From contig OX467086.1 in the NCBI GenBank assembly GCA_950106755.1, forward strand, positions 11,364,001 to 11,428,000: DNA of 64,000 nucleotides, given 5' to 3'. This DNA comes from Climacium dendroides (Eukaryota > Streptophyta > Bryopsida > Hypnales > Climaciaceae). Within the stretch, counting starts at the first letter, position 1. The number at the start of each line of letters is the position of its first letter. Below, in pieces: positions 12,498 to 24,187 of this stretch. The translations under genes were made by a program, and so were the position numbers. Below the pieces are notes generated by a model, which saw only the letters and a program-made list of their open reading frames with translations, was not told where the DNA came from and made no database searches.

Positions 12498-12812
12498 ACG
12501 GGGAATTTCATTAAAATGATGTTATTCCCTATGCCATTTTCACAGTTCAAAGAATAGACTGGGCGGTCTAAAGTCTAATACTATCTTAGATTTTTGAATT
12601 CCACATTTTTCCTATGTATCAAAAATCTAGGACAGTAATAGATTTCAGACCGAGCGATCTAAAAATTCTAGAAAAGGTCTAGATTTTAGATATTTAAAAG
12701 AGGTGTAGATTTTTGAAATCTACAACACTAATAGAGTTCAGATTGCATAGTTTGAACCCTAAAAATGCCAAAGTCAAGGAATATTTGCCATTTCAATAAA
12801 ATTCCCCATACA
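12498..12812. mobile_element. Foldback MITE-like element with long imperfect inverted arms
   Basis: The left end (ACGGGGAATTTCATTAAAAT) is matched inverted at the right end near 12790-12812. The pairing continues inward through blocks such as TTCACAGTTCAAAG and AGACTGGGCGGTCTAAAGTC to a central stem at 12556-12597 / 12619-12660 with a loop of about 20 bases. Nearly the whole element can fold into one long imperfect hairpin, as in MITE or foldback elements. No coding capacity. The flanking duplication is not clear. Confidence 0.6.
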
Positions 12813-13392
12813 CATAATTGCTAACAAAAGAATTTATCCTAATACTAGTAGTGTGTGAAACTAATTTATCGAAAGCCAAACTATTTGTAATAGAGGAAAA
12901 AAACACTCCAAAGGGGTTGTGAAAGTCTCTTGACCTTGTTAAACTCAAGCACTATAATCTTACAATCTTTGCTATTAAATATGTTCAATCTTTTTCTAAA
13001 CATTGTCATCAAATGGTCTATGAATCGTTTATACCATCAAAGGTTCATAAAAAAGGTTTATTTCCAATTTGGATCAATGCACCAAAAAATGTTTTTAATT
13101 GTTTATTGTTTGGAATTAGTAAAAATAACATGAAATCCTATATAAAATAAAATGTATAGTATTTCATGGTCTATTAGGATTTGCAATGAAATAAATTCAA
13201 TGGCTTCTCTTCCCAAATATTCTAAACAATACAATATAAGCAACCACAAGCCTAAAATAATTATTGCTTCATATTTTCATCGTTTAGGTAGGTCCCTTTG
13301 TCCCAAAATGATTGTCCACTTTAAATGTCATGTTTTTAAAGGTTGTTTTGAGTACTAGATCAAAAAAAATACTTCCTTCTGGCTAATATTGC
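12813..13392. other. Intergenic, no gene supported
   Basis: Short open frames at 12930-13133 and 13152-13358 lack motifs and have an AT-rich composition like the surroundings, so I treat them as chance. Confidence 0.5.
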
Positions 13393-13743
13393 CTATTTCC
13401 ACTTTACATCAAATATCACGGTGACAAAAGGTTTTAGGAAAATACATTGGAATTTTTCTTCGTCACAGCAAGAGCTATGACCATGAAAGTGATTCCCTCC
13501 AACTGAACTCTTGGTTACAGGAGTGAAGACTCCAAGATACCTCAACGCTATTTTAATTGTGCATTCAATGAACAAAGAACTGCCAATCACCCCAGATTTA
13601 TTGCAGTAAATTTCATTCAGAGAGTTCCCAACGGGGGAGCCTGCCAAAACTCTATTTGTATATATGAAGTCTATTACAATACAGGCTGCGAACGATTCCA
13701 CCAGATCTGTATCAGAACTCAAAAGCAATCTGTTAAGGCTCAA
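13393..13743 (-). pseudogene. Isolated 116-codon frame, possible gene remnant downstream of the methyltransferase
   Basis: The frame begins with TTG rather than ATG and a stop lies just upstream. It has a more gene-like composition than its surroundings and encodes DLVESFAACIVIDFIYTN, which faintly recalls the DLVES(I/L)AGA...DSG helix of the RNase III domain of Dicer-like proteins. The remainder, with HFHGHSSCC, does not extend that match. It may instead be 3' untranslated sequence of the methyltransferase gene that ends 250 bp upstream on the same strand. I would not call a functional protein. Confidence 0.25.
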
Positions 13744-13994
13744 GTATGACCTTTTCAGTCTTCATGGTCTCTACACAAATCAAGTCTCCGTTCCATTGGA
13801 GAAACAAGTGGAAACGCAGTAGGCAATGAAGAAGCAAGCATAAACCAGTAGGCTTGGCTTAAGCAACCAAGCCCTTAAAATCTAGCCCACTATTTTTCCT
13901 CTACAACTGCATGAACATGAAGGAAAGATGAGGCTAATTCGATTTTGCACAAATGGTGAGCACAATTCTTCTCTGAACTACGGTAGCGATCATT

Positions 13995-16639
13995 TTATTG
14001 AGGAGGCTTGCCCACAAGAATATGACTTACCCCAACGACACCAGCCCTCTGATCAGCTAAAGAGAGAAGACTAGAGCGGTAGCCAAGCTCTTGCGATGCC
14101 TGGTTCCTGTCCAACTCTACCATCACTTTACAAAGCGAGTGCATTCGACTACTCCAACTATCATAGTCATAGCTACTCCAGTCTGCCGTTCGTGCCAGGA
14201 GTAGAAAATCATCAGTTGTAATTACTGCTCTTAGCCACTGAGATCTAGGATATGTCAAACAGGGAACTCCTACCCCTGACTTTTGTATAGGCAAACTTTC
14301 ACATTCTGCTTGCATCTCTGTAGCATTATCTGTATGATTAATTACTTCCGACAAATTTTCATGTAGATCTTGCTTGGAAGTCACTGTCTTAGTCAATGAC
14401 GCCACACGGCTATTTCTAAGAGTTTCAGCACTAAACTTGAGCTTCTCTATTTCGTACTTTTTCAAGACTACAGCAGTTGATAAATGATTACTTATATCAG
14501 TTTTATGAACACTCGCATTTCCAGAATTACTAAGGTTAGGAAAAACATACCCGTTTTTAAGAGCTACTGCATTCTTTAAATTCTCAGGAGTATAACTATT
14601 AGTATCATAGACGATTCCTGTACAAGAAGGCGATCCAACTGCAAATTGAATTTTGCCAACACAACATGGAGAAACAACGTAACCTGCCCGCCATCTGAGA
14701 GCTTGCATAAGCGCAAGATCAGTAGCATGTCCGCAAGCATGGAGGGCCACACACGCATCAAATGGCTCCATGTAGTCTTCAATCTGGCCCTGTCAGTTGG
14801 TTCATTCAGCACAAGTCAAGATACGGACATTGCAATGAAAATTGGCTGGGAACCAGACCAAAGAGGACGACTATAAGACCTTTAATAGACTGATCGACAA
14901 ACTCCCTCAATGCTGATGTACCATTCTCGGTATCAAACTTTGAAGAGTTAGCAATGTATCAAAAGACGAACCACGCTATTATTGGATATACCCAACCTTC
15001 TCTAATCGCATTCCCTTGAGTGGGATAAATGCGCTCCTCTCACATGTGTACGCAACTTGACATGAGAAGTATGACCACTAAGAAAAGTACAGAACATGAA
15101 GATTCTGAAAATACAAAAGGAATGACCATTTACAGAGAGGGTTCAATGCGTGGCAATTTCAGGTGCAGCAAGCTGCTTACACACCTGCCAGGTAGAAAGA
15201 TTGGTTAACAGTGCTGCTTGAGCTCGCAGGTCAAGCAGCCTTAAGCTCTCCTGTTTGTAGTCCACGCATACGAAGGTGAAATCTTTGAACAGACAAGCAA
15301 GAGGAAGTGAAAGAGCGCCTGAACCACTCCCAAAATCCACCACCACAGAACCTGCGCAGGCAAAAAATATTTTCAAGTCAATGGGAAAAAAAATGTAGCA
15401 ATCTGCACAAGATTCTGCAGAACCTCACGACTTGGCTCAAATCGTAAGGTAGACATACTAAAACCATTAGGGACTTGATCCCATACTAACTCCTGTTACC
15501 AACAGCAACTCACCTCATCCAATACATTCGGTTGGCTTTCAATTAGCGAGTTACCTGCAAGCATGAATTTGGCTAAATGTCTAAATGTCTAAGGGCCGCA
15601 GATCTTTGAATGCAAATGGAGTTGTCTACTGTCCCATCCTTAGAGTCCACAACTCTTAATGCATAAGGAATCAACATGCATCGAGTGATAAAATTGATCT
15701 CAAAAGTTCGACTCTTCTACCCAAAGTGACCCCTCCACATAACTATGCTGATCTTCAAATAAAAACAAACTCCTAAATCTTGGTTAATATGCTTAAAGTG
15801 ACGGAAAGAGTATCCTCAACCTTAAATGATCTCAAAATCAAATCTCAAAACCGCATCCCAAACCCTAAACCCTGTCACCAATAACCACGAACTTCAAAAC
15901 AAACTTCCAACTATTGAAAAGATACCTGCGGGAAGGTTGAGCAGCTTCAGAGCCGTTGCAATGCTCTCCACCTGCGATCTCTTCCTCTCTCCGCGAACTA
16001 ACTTGCCCTCCTCTCTACCGTCGTCATGGCAACAATCCCCTCCACCACGAGTCTCTTTTCTACGCGAGCTTCTCCGTTCCGTGGGAGAAACTCGTGTCTT
16101 ATATCCAAATCCTCGCAACGGATCTGCACAGGCAGGAATGACATTCCAATCTACCCTGAGAATTTCCTCTTCTCCAAGCTCAGACACAGCAGTGAAGGGC
16201 CACCTCACGTCCACAGGAAGCTCCTGCGAACTCCCTTCTTCTTCTTCAAATTCTGTCTTCCGATTGCCGTGATGCCGAGACTCAACCTCACGACCCGGGA
16301 ACGCCGGGATTTGTCGAAGGATGGAAACAATGTGCGACCGTTGTAGTGATTCTTTCGAAGGGCCTCCTTGCTCTCTGAATTTCTGTTGCCGGCTCTTCTT
16401 CCGGTGTTCTTCAAATTCAATACTGCTGTCCTCGCCAGCAGACTTGTTTTTTGACAGCAGGAAATCGTCGAAGACTTGTTCGAAATGCCAGCAGAAGGCC
16501 AGGTGAGTGCTGGAGTGCACCATCGTGGACTCAGGCCATCGTTTCACATCGTCGACTCCGCCATCAAACCCTAATGGAGGCTTTAGACTCACATCCTTGC
16601 TGGCTGTGTACCGGCAGTCTAAATTCTGCACTTGCTCGT
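13995..16639 (-). CDS. GSTCD-like S-adenosylmethionine-dependent methyltransferase, at least three exons
   Basis: Exons are 16639-15926 (5' border uncertain), 15351-15185 and 14789-13995, with phases that agree. Counting from the ATG at 16523 the protein has 519 residues. The reading frame is open upstream to a TTTTATGCAG acceptor at 16640, so another exon may exist. The N-terminal third is charged and unrecognised. Exon 2 opens with the SAM motif I, VVVDFGSGSGALSLPLA (about 202-218), followed by an acidic VCVDYK that should bind the ribose. Exon 3 carries VALHACGHATD (269-279) and YVVSPCCVGKI (292-302), then a poorly conserved insert and a C-terminal CKVMVELDRNQASQELGYRS...ILVGKP block. This motif set is that of the methyltransferase domain of GSTCD and its plant relatives. 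The substrate is unknown to me. An alternative exon 3 start lies six bases inward at 14783. Confidence 0.82.
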
Positions 16640-16642
16640 CTG

Positions 16643-17057
16643 CATAAAAGATGCGAAGCAGGAGTCAAGTGAACTGGTACATTTTTTATGCACAATTTTG
16701 TCACTTGAAAAAAAAAGTTTTGCAATTTGACATTGGAGTTGAACATTTTGGTTGCTTTTAGTTTGACAACAAGGCAAAGTTCTTCCTAAAATGTAGGTTC
16801 TTCCTACTCACATAGAAGTGAATTATCATGAAACTTGGCAAATTCCAACCCTAAAAAATTTGAAAATTCTTTTTAAATTATAAATAAGCATAGAAGTTTG
16901 CTCTAAGAGATTAACCTTATGAGTGAGGACTTCAAGGACTAAAAAGTTTTCAATAAATGATTTTAAAAAATAGATAATCAAAGAATGCAATTGTTAATCA
17001 CAGAACCTAATCATTTTTGGCTAAGTTTTTTGGTAATAGGGTTGTGTCCTTCCATGG
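16643..17057. other. Intergenic, no gene seen
   Basis: AT-rich sequence beyond the methyltransferase gene. It may contain an unseen 5' exon or leader of that gene. Confidence 0.4.
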
Positions 17058-17713
17058 TTAACCCCTTATGACCCAAGTGATCATTTTATGGTTGTTGCCC
17101 CTCTTTTTTAAGCAATTTATTCTTAAATTTGGAATTTTTCATTGAAAATTATTTCTAGAAAATAGATTGCATTATGAATCCAATAGCAATTGTTTCATCG
17201 AATTCCAAATTAATCTCTACCTTGTGGAATTTTAAAAGTTCAATGGTATAGTGTAGTTCATAGCTCATTTTTTGAGTTCAATTTGGGCATGAATAGAAAG
17301 TTAGCTAACTAATGTGATTGTTGTCCATTTCAAAAAGGGTTAGATCAAGGAGTTTAAAAAAAAGACAAGTGTGCCCATTCTTATTTTTCATACAAACATC
17401 AACTCCACTAAAAAATGCAAAATGATTAAAATGTTGTGAAATTTTGAATGAATATTCTCATTAAGATATGCTCCTTCAAAGTACACTGCCCTGTTTTTCC
17501 AATGATCCAAATAAAACTTCAAACTTATAAACTATTTTGTCAAATAATTTGAAATTTTTTGAGGTTCTTACTCTCAATGCAAAATACAAGATTTTATAGT
17601 TATATTCTATCTGATCTCACGAAAAAATGAGAAAACAAATTGGTCAAGTTCTTGGCATGGTTTTGGCCCATTTTGAAAGTACACCGGTTGTAAATTATTA
17701 AGGGTTAACTTCA
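17058..17713. mobile_element. Second TTAA-ended element, related type
   Basis: The left end reads TTAACCCCTTATGACC (from 17059) and the right end TTAAGGGTTAA (to about 17711). Both ends therefore show TTAA plus CCC(C)TTA, as in the 940-bp family, but the terminal repeat is shorter and the interior is not alignable by eye. It has no coding frame. It may be a second, older non-autonomous family moved by the same kind of transposase, or a chance pairing of ends. Confidence 0.4.
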
Positions 17714-17883
17714 TCATTACATGGGATTTGAAGGCAAGGGGGGGGACGTTTCAAGATTATTTTCCTTGTTGTGAATAAGCAACCATTGTCAGAATATTTA
17801 AATTATTAAAAAATTATTAATTTTTCAAAAGATATTTTTAAACTATTAAAAATTAATTATTTAATATTATATGATGTGGTAGG

Positions 17884-18122
17884 GTCATTAGAAGAAACCC
17901 ATATTTTAGGTGACAAGTTTAGATTTTTTGGAATGGATTTTAGGTGACATTTATGTTGACATGTAGCTGTTTATATATTTTCATGATGTTATAGTGAATG
18001 TTATTATTGATATAAAAAATTAGTTGTCAACATAGATGTCACCTAAAATTCATTCCAAAAAACTCGAGTTTGTCACCTAAAATGCAATCTTATTTGAGTT
18101 TCAAATTTCTTCTAATGCATTC
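17884..18122. mobile_element. Foldback element with GGTGACA arms
   Basis: The left arm contains TTTTAGGTGACAAGTTTAGA, then TTTTTTGGAATG and GATTTTAGGTGACAT. The right arm has the reverse complement of each block in order (18024-18083), and a CATTAGAAGAAA block is mirrored at the outer ends. The loop is about 60 bases. Within each arm TTTTAGGTGACA occurs twice. No coding capacity. This is typical of a MITE or foldback element, superfamily unclear. Confidence 0.65.
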
Positions 18123-21100
18123 AATAATACATGGTTAATTAATGTATAGAACCACCATTACAACAATGGCAATTGAATGTAACACAACCATAAACTCAAC
18201 CCTCTATTAGTGTTAAAATCTCATATGTATTACGAAGATTTACACTCTTGTAAAATAAACATTGTCAAGTGTTAAATAATTGTTAAGTGATATGAAATGC
18301 TTAGCTCCCTACTTCATTGATTTGGCTTTAACAAGTGATAAAGTTGAAAAAAGTTAGAAAAGTTGTGGAATTCAAAGATGTTGAGACTTCGAAGAAAGTT
18401 TTGGAGCAAAGACCTTATGATATCATGTAATTCATTTAAAATATTCAAGCTTTTCAAAAGCAAATACTACCTTGGTATATAGAAGAATCTCATCAAATTA
18501 CTATAGATTCTTTCTTTCAACCAATTAAAATGAATGATGACTCATATGTTTTGGACTTTCATCATTTATTTTTATAAAAATCATAATTTTATTTTTGAAG
18601 TCTAATAAATATTATTTTTATAAATATTACATGTTATTGAGAGAAATTCTTATAAATGATAAATGTTAATATCCACATGTGTTACAAAATTGTATGCAGT
18701 TGAACCTTAACACTAACTTATGGAGCATTGACTACTCTATAACATTTGACAACATTCCACAACAATCCAAAAGGTGAGGAATTCTACTTTTTTGTGGCAT
18801 GAAGAGTGGATGTAAGAACTTGCTACTAATTTAAAGTGGTTAAATAATTTTGTATTTCTTGACCTTTTCTACCTTACTTGAAGTCTTCTAATTTCAAAAA
18901 TGAATTCAAATTTTTCCATTCATGGTAAATAATTTTCTTTCATCTTTCTTAAGTTAAAGTTTTTGAAGTGGAGTTCCAAAAATTACCATCATCTAAAAAA
19001 ATTGTGTCACCATTTTTTTTCTTTTTGTGGAAATTGGAACAATCCAATAATATTCTAAACTACACCAATTCAAAATAGAGTGACTTTGAAAATTTAGTGT
19101 CACATGCAAATCCATGCATTTTAGCCTCTAAAAGATAGAATCTACGACTGTATAATCAAACTTGAAAGTCCCTCATTTTCTATCCTCTATTTCTATACTA
19201 TTTATTAGTAAAAAAAATTTGGTTTTATTTTTCAAAGATGAAATCACATGTCTAATATTTGTTGAAAAAAGTTTCATATCTTTTTGTGAAGAATTCAAAT
19301 TATCTTGAATCTTTGACAAAAAATGAAGAAGATTCAAATAGAATCAGTAGGACAAAAAGATCCATTCCTCATTGAGATACTTCCCTACAAAGTCAATACT
19401 TCACCAAATATTTCAACTATCTAAATATTCTAAAAGCTATGGGAGAGATACAAAAGGTATTAAACTTTGAGGTATATCAAATTAAGAGAAATAATAGAAA
19501 AAATAATTAGAAATACTAAATGAAAATCAAAGATAGAAGACTCCAAAAATTATTTTAAATCTACCACCAATCTGCTACCTAAACAATGTTATTCAATGGA
19601 TGTTGATGAGCATGGCCCATTCCTTGGGATTTGTAGAAGCAAAATTGTGCTTAGTAGGAGTTAAAAAGATGGTAGAATAATTGTCTACACCTTAAACTTT
19701 AATACATTCCTTCTTTCTTTCTTAGCTTTCAAAATATATAGGGACTTTTAAATCTAGTGGAGAATTGATTGTATGGAAAAGGTCGAAGTGAGGAATGGAT
19801 TTTTTTTGTCCACGTTTCTAAAAAATAAATCATTTTTAAAAGTTCCAAAATATTTAGAGTAGAAGTATATTATAGTTTAGAACATTGTGGTGTAAAGAAA
19901 GTTTCTATGTCAAACCTATGTTTAAAAATGTGATAATAGATCTTTAACTTTAGACTTCACTAAAAATGCTTCTTTTAAATTATTTTTTTCAAAAATTCTA
20001 GGTGGAGTAGAAACTACACTTCAAAAGCTTTATTTTTATTTGTTTTGCTCTTAATCAAGTTTTAAGCAAAAAAAGATCAAAGTGTTTAAATATAATAGAT
20101 AGTAGAGTTAATCTTAAAATGTGTGCAATGAGTGACTAAGAGAAAGAGTTTGAGAAAAACATTTGGATGAAACTCCATGAAGCACCCAAACTAGAGGTTG
20201 ATGGAATTTGAAGTTGAGATTCTTTTGTATTATTCTTAGCTAAACTTTCCTTTGAAAGGCTATATTTATTAAAACAAGACAATCTCTAGTCTCATATTAT
20301 CTTTGACTTTACATTTAGATGATAGTAAGTACTTGCTATTGAATTTTTTTGGTAAATTGAGACTTCAGTATGCTAATACATTCACAAACCTTTGATTTTA
20401 TAAAGATTGAAATCACATTACAAAAAATCTAAATCCTACTAAGGGCTATTAACTTTTGATTTTTGGCACCTTGGTGCAAATGTAGAAAAAAAATTAAATT
20501 TTTTAAAAAATATATTAAAAATAAAAAAATATTCTAAAATAGCCAATCTAATATGAAGCTGACGTGGCATTGACGTGGCACCAATAGTGATACATCAAAT
20601 TCCAATTTTTTTATAATTGCACCACAGGGGTATAAAACTCGTGGCCCCTTTGAGACCTAAAATTTGTCTTAAAGCAATTCATAAATTTTTTATTTGTTAA
20701 AATAAAAATCTTGAATAATAGGATTGAAGTTTCAAAATGTCCATTTTGTCTCAATTTAATGAATATGGCCATTTGACACCCTTGTTCCAAATTGAAGATT
20801 CCTTTATGATTAACTATAGTGTATCATTTTGAAAAAAATATCCCATATACAATTTAGAAACAACTACAATGTCTTTGAACTTAACTCAATGATGTGGCTA
20901 CAACATCAATACAGTTGCATATACAAAACATGGAATGAAATTCATTCATTAATATATATACACAACACTTGGTTGACCATCTAAAAGACCCAAAATGTTC
21001 TCAACATCCTTTTAAGGACAAAAGAATCCCTACCTCCTCTGCTAGTATTTGAGATATTTTTTGAATTTACTTGCTATTTTCCTTTAATTTCCATATTGTG

Positions 21101-21796
21101 AATTGGATTTCTTAAATACCAAGTTTATTTTTTTTCTATTTTATAATTCTAAATAGAAATTTAATAGACTTCTTCATTGATGTTCTCCAATTGCAAAGGG
21201 CTTTCTTCCAATCCCATTGACTAACAATGAATTAGCCCTTGATTTTCCCTAGACACTATTGCCTCCATTCACAAAGTGAATTGTCTCTTTCCAAGGGTAA
21301 AATATTCCCCTTTATGATGAGTGACTTAGGCCAATTGCTTTATACCTAGAAGCCAAACTAATTTATTGTTTTCAAAAGCCCAAAATCCTTACTTGTCCTC
21401 AAAGACCAATGTCACATCTTCACTTAGTCTTGGTGCCCAATGTTACATCCTATCTCTCTTTTCAAGGCTGCTTTACAACTACAATAGAGGTTGGACTTGT
21501 AAAGCAACCTCAAAGAGTGAGAGAGAAAGAGAGAGTATTGAATTTTTTTAGATTTTATTGAATTGGCCCATCTTTTTGGCCTCAATGCCTTAACATATGA
21601 GAAAATTGGCCCTTATTTATATTCTTATTCTAATGAGTAGTTAAAGACAACCTTAACCTTTAAAGGACGAACTAGTGAACTTGGAAATCATATATATTGT
21701 GTGAATCATTGGTTAAAAATCCAAAAGTACTCATTGGAAGTCAAACTATTGTAAAAGACTTCACCTTTTCACACAAAATGTGGAGGATGATGGATA
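18123..21796. other. Long AT-rich intergenic stretch, no gene seen
   Basis: Read on both strands, this holds no open frame with a recognisable motif, no RNA gene and no clear element ends. A short GA-rich microsatellite (GAGAGTGAGAGAGAAAGAGA) lies near 21512-21536. Confidence 0.5.
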
Positions 21797-21906
21797 ATTA
21801 TACTTTTGTTCCACATAGAAAGATTCTTGATAGTTATACTTTTGTTCCACATAGAAAGATTCTTGATAGTTATACTTTTGTTCCACATAGAAGGATTCTT
21901 TATCAT
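21797..21906. repeat. 36-bp tandem repeat, about three copies
   Basis: The unit starts TATACTTTTGTTCCACATAG and continues AAAGATTCTTGATAGT. Two copies are identical and the third ends with substitutions. It lies in an open frame (SYTFVPHRKILD repeated), but nothing else supports coding. Confidence 0.9.
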
Positions 21907-23041
21907 TCATTGGTCGAAAAATGACCACATTGTTGTTTATGGATTAAGCCTAAAATGAGGCGTAAAAGAGGATGAAATTTTGTGCAATCAACCTCATTGA
22001 GAGGAGTTGGCATAACTTCAATGGTTGAGGTACCACTAGCCAATCATTTAAGCAATTTTTTAGTAGATTGTGCAAAGTATGAGGTGGTGGAAAATTTTTC
22101 CATGTAGGAAAATAGGAAATATAGGGATAGCAAAATTTTCAAAATTTTCTTCCCAAAATTGAAACTATTGTCAATTTTGGGAGTCAAAAAGAGCACTTCA
22201 CCAATAGCCAATGTTTTAGAGTCTTCCAATTTCAATCATTCAATAACTACTTTGCTATGCACTACTTCCTACTTTCTTGCTCACTACTTTAGGACATACA
22301 ATGTCATAATCTTATTAGTCCCAACCTTGTAAAAGACAAAAAAAAAATAGATTCCAAGCTTTAGTTGGAAGTCTATTCCAGCCTTGCTTAGAAATAAGGT
22401 AGCCAACCTCTTTCTAATTAGTCACCTACATTTGCTACTTAGACTGTCATATTTCCAATCAATTGTGGTTTAGGTGATAGTTCACATAGATATCGGGGAG
22501 ATGTACATTAAAGTATACAATGATCATAAGATGTACATTGGAAGCCACAATTGTCACCTACATTGAAGTATGGTCCATTTTGTAATCCATCTATAGTTGG
22601 AAACACATTGACCTATATAACAAGAATAGTTTGAACAAAATCTTCATGAAAAAAATTCATGGTAATTTTTTTTTAAAGAAAAAAAATGTAAAAAAGTATA
22701 AAATCCTTCTAATATCCATTTCCATGAATGGGGGAATTTTTCCCTTCACCATACCCATACAACATATTTGAATTGCTTAATCCTTAAACGTCCAACACAT
22801 ATTTCCTAAAATCCAAACCCTTCTTGAATCCATTTCAATCAAACTATCATCTAAAAAGAGATTCACACAAACTAACCATACCGATTGGTAGTGGAGACAA
22901 GCCCGGAGCTCCATGGAAAGGAACACATCTTTTGACTATACTGTTGAAAAGATTATAATAATCAAACAAAAAAATCTTCCAACTTTGAAAAGCTAGTTTT
23001 TGAGGCACTAAGGAGTTAAGTGATCAGAATGGCTCACTACC
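21907..23041. other. Intergenic, no gene seen
   Basis: AT-rich with short chance frames only. Confidence 0.5.
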
Positions 23042-23424
23042 TTAGAGCATCCCCACCTGTCTGGCAAAATGTAGAGTGGATTTGGCTGGCATTTGGCTAG
23101 GCCATCCACTTTTGCAAGCTGGGTGAGGAGCAAGGCCCACCCATTAGGACCACAACTTGTTAACAAGCTCAGAAAAATCAGGCGTATAGTAAGAATCAAA
23201 CAGAGCATGGAAACTTACTAAACATGGCTTCAATGCCAACTCAACCGCGGCATGGCGGGGGGTAAAAAAACAGCGCGGAAGAAGAGGTGGAAAGGCGCTT
23301 CCAGTTTGTTTTGCAGGCCAAACTGCGGCTTGCAAAATCACCCAAAAATGCAAACCAAGACCCACTTGCAAGCCCTCTCTTTTAACAAGTCATCTGTTTT
23401 GCAAGACGGGTGGGGATGCTCTTA
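23042..23424. mobile_element. PIF/Harbinger-like MITE flanked by TTA
   Basis: The element at 23045-23421 begins GAGCATCCCCACCTGTCTGG and ends with the inverted form GACGGGTGGGGATGCTC, with TTA directly on both sides (23042-23044 and 23422-23424). TTA duplications and GAGCATC(C/T)CCA ends are, to my knowledge, common for PIF/Harbinger-type MITEs in plants. The interior is GC-richer than its surroundings, with repeated CTTGCAAAAC-like words, and has no transposase frame. Confidence 0.65.
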
Positions 23425-23661
23425 GAGCATCCCCACCCATCTTGCAAAACGGATGACTTGTCCACCGCGGCTTGCAAAAGTGCCCCACCCGTCTTGCAAA
23501 ACGGATGACTTGTTAGAAGGGAGGGCTTGCAAGTGGGCCTCGGCTTGCATATTGGGGTGGTTTTGCAAGCCGCGGTTTGGCTTGCAAAACAGGAAGAGAC
23601 AAAATGAAGCGTCTTTCCGCCTCTTCTTCTGCGCTGGTTTTTTACCCTGGTGCTAGTCGCC
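23425..23661. mobile_element. Second Harbinger-like unit, head to head with the first and truncated
   Basis: It starts GAGCATCCCCACCCATCTTG immediately after the TTA that ends the first element and mirrors that element's right half. Both contain CAAAAC(G/A)GATGACTTGT, GGCTTGCAAG and AAGCG...CCGCCTCTTCTTC-type words in inverse order. A block of about 50 bp is repeated twice within it. I find no right terminal repeat, so the copy looks truncated or rearranged. Together the two units form a large palindrome centred near 23423. Confidence 0.55.
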
Positions 23662-24187
23662 TTGACGTCAATGGCGCCCACACGCAATAACTGGGAACGC
23701 TCTGCCATCGCCACGTACCCAATAACTCAATCACATCTCAGGGTTTTAATTTTTTTGAGCTTCCTGGTGATATTGTTTGTAGATTCTGGCATTACGATGA
23801 GGAAATTTCCCTTTAATGAATCAGGATCATGTCAGTTCCTGTACAGGCACAGTTCTCATTGTCAAAAACATGACAAAAACAGTTTGTTTGTTTTATTTTG
23901 AAACAAAATGAAACAAAATTTCATTACGAAGGCATTGAGGTAGGAGGTTCATGAATGTTTGTAATGTATCTATTTTTCAAACAAAGAAAAATAGATGGAG
24001 AATTTTACACAAGTGGTTTCATATTTTTTGAAGCATTTTTGAATTAGTTGTAAATTTTCAAACCAAATGTGTAGCAGGTCCCTATTTATGACCCTAGGTC
24101 TTCCATAAACTGTTCACTTTGAAACTTCTATAGAAAAATGGGAAAGCAAAGAAAATGATTGGCTCTTGCAATTGATAATGTTTTTTC
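23662..24187. other. Intergenic, no gene seen
   Basis: Short open frames only. Composition returns to AT-rich after about 23750. Confidence 0.45.
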
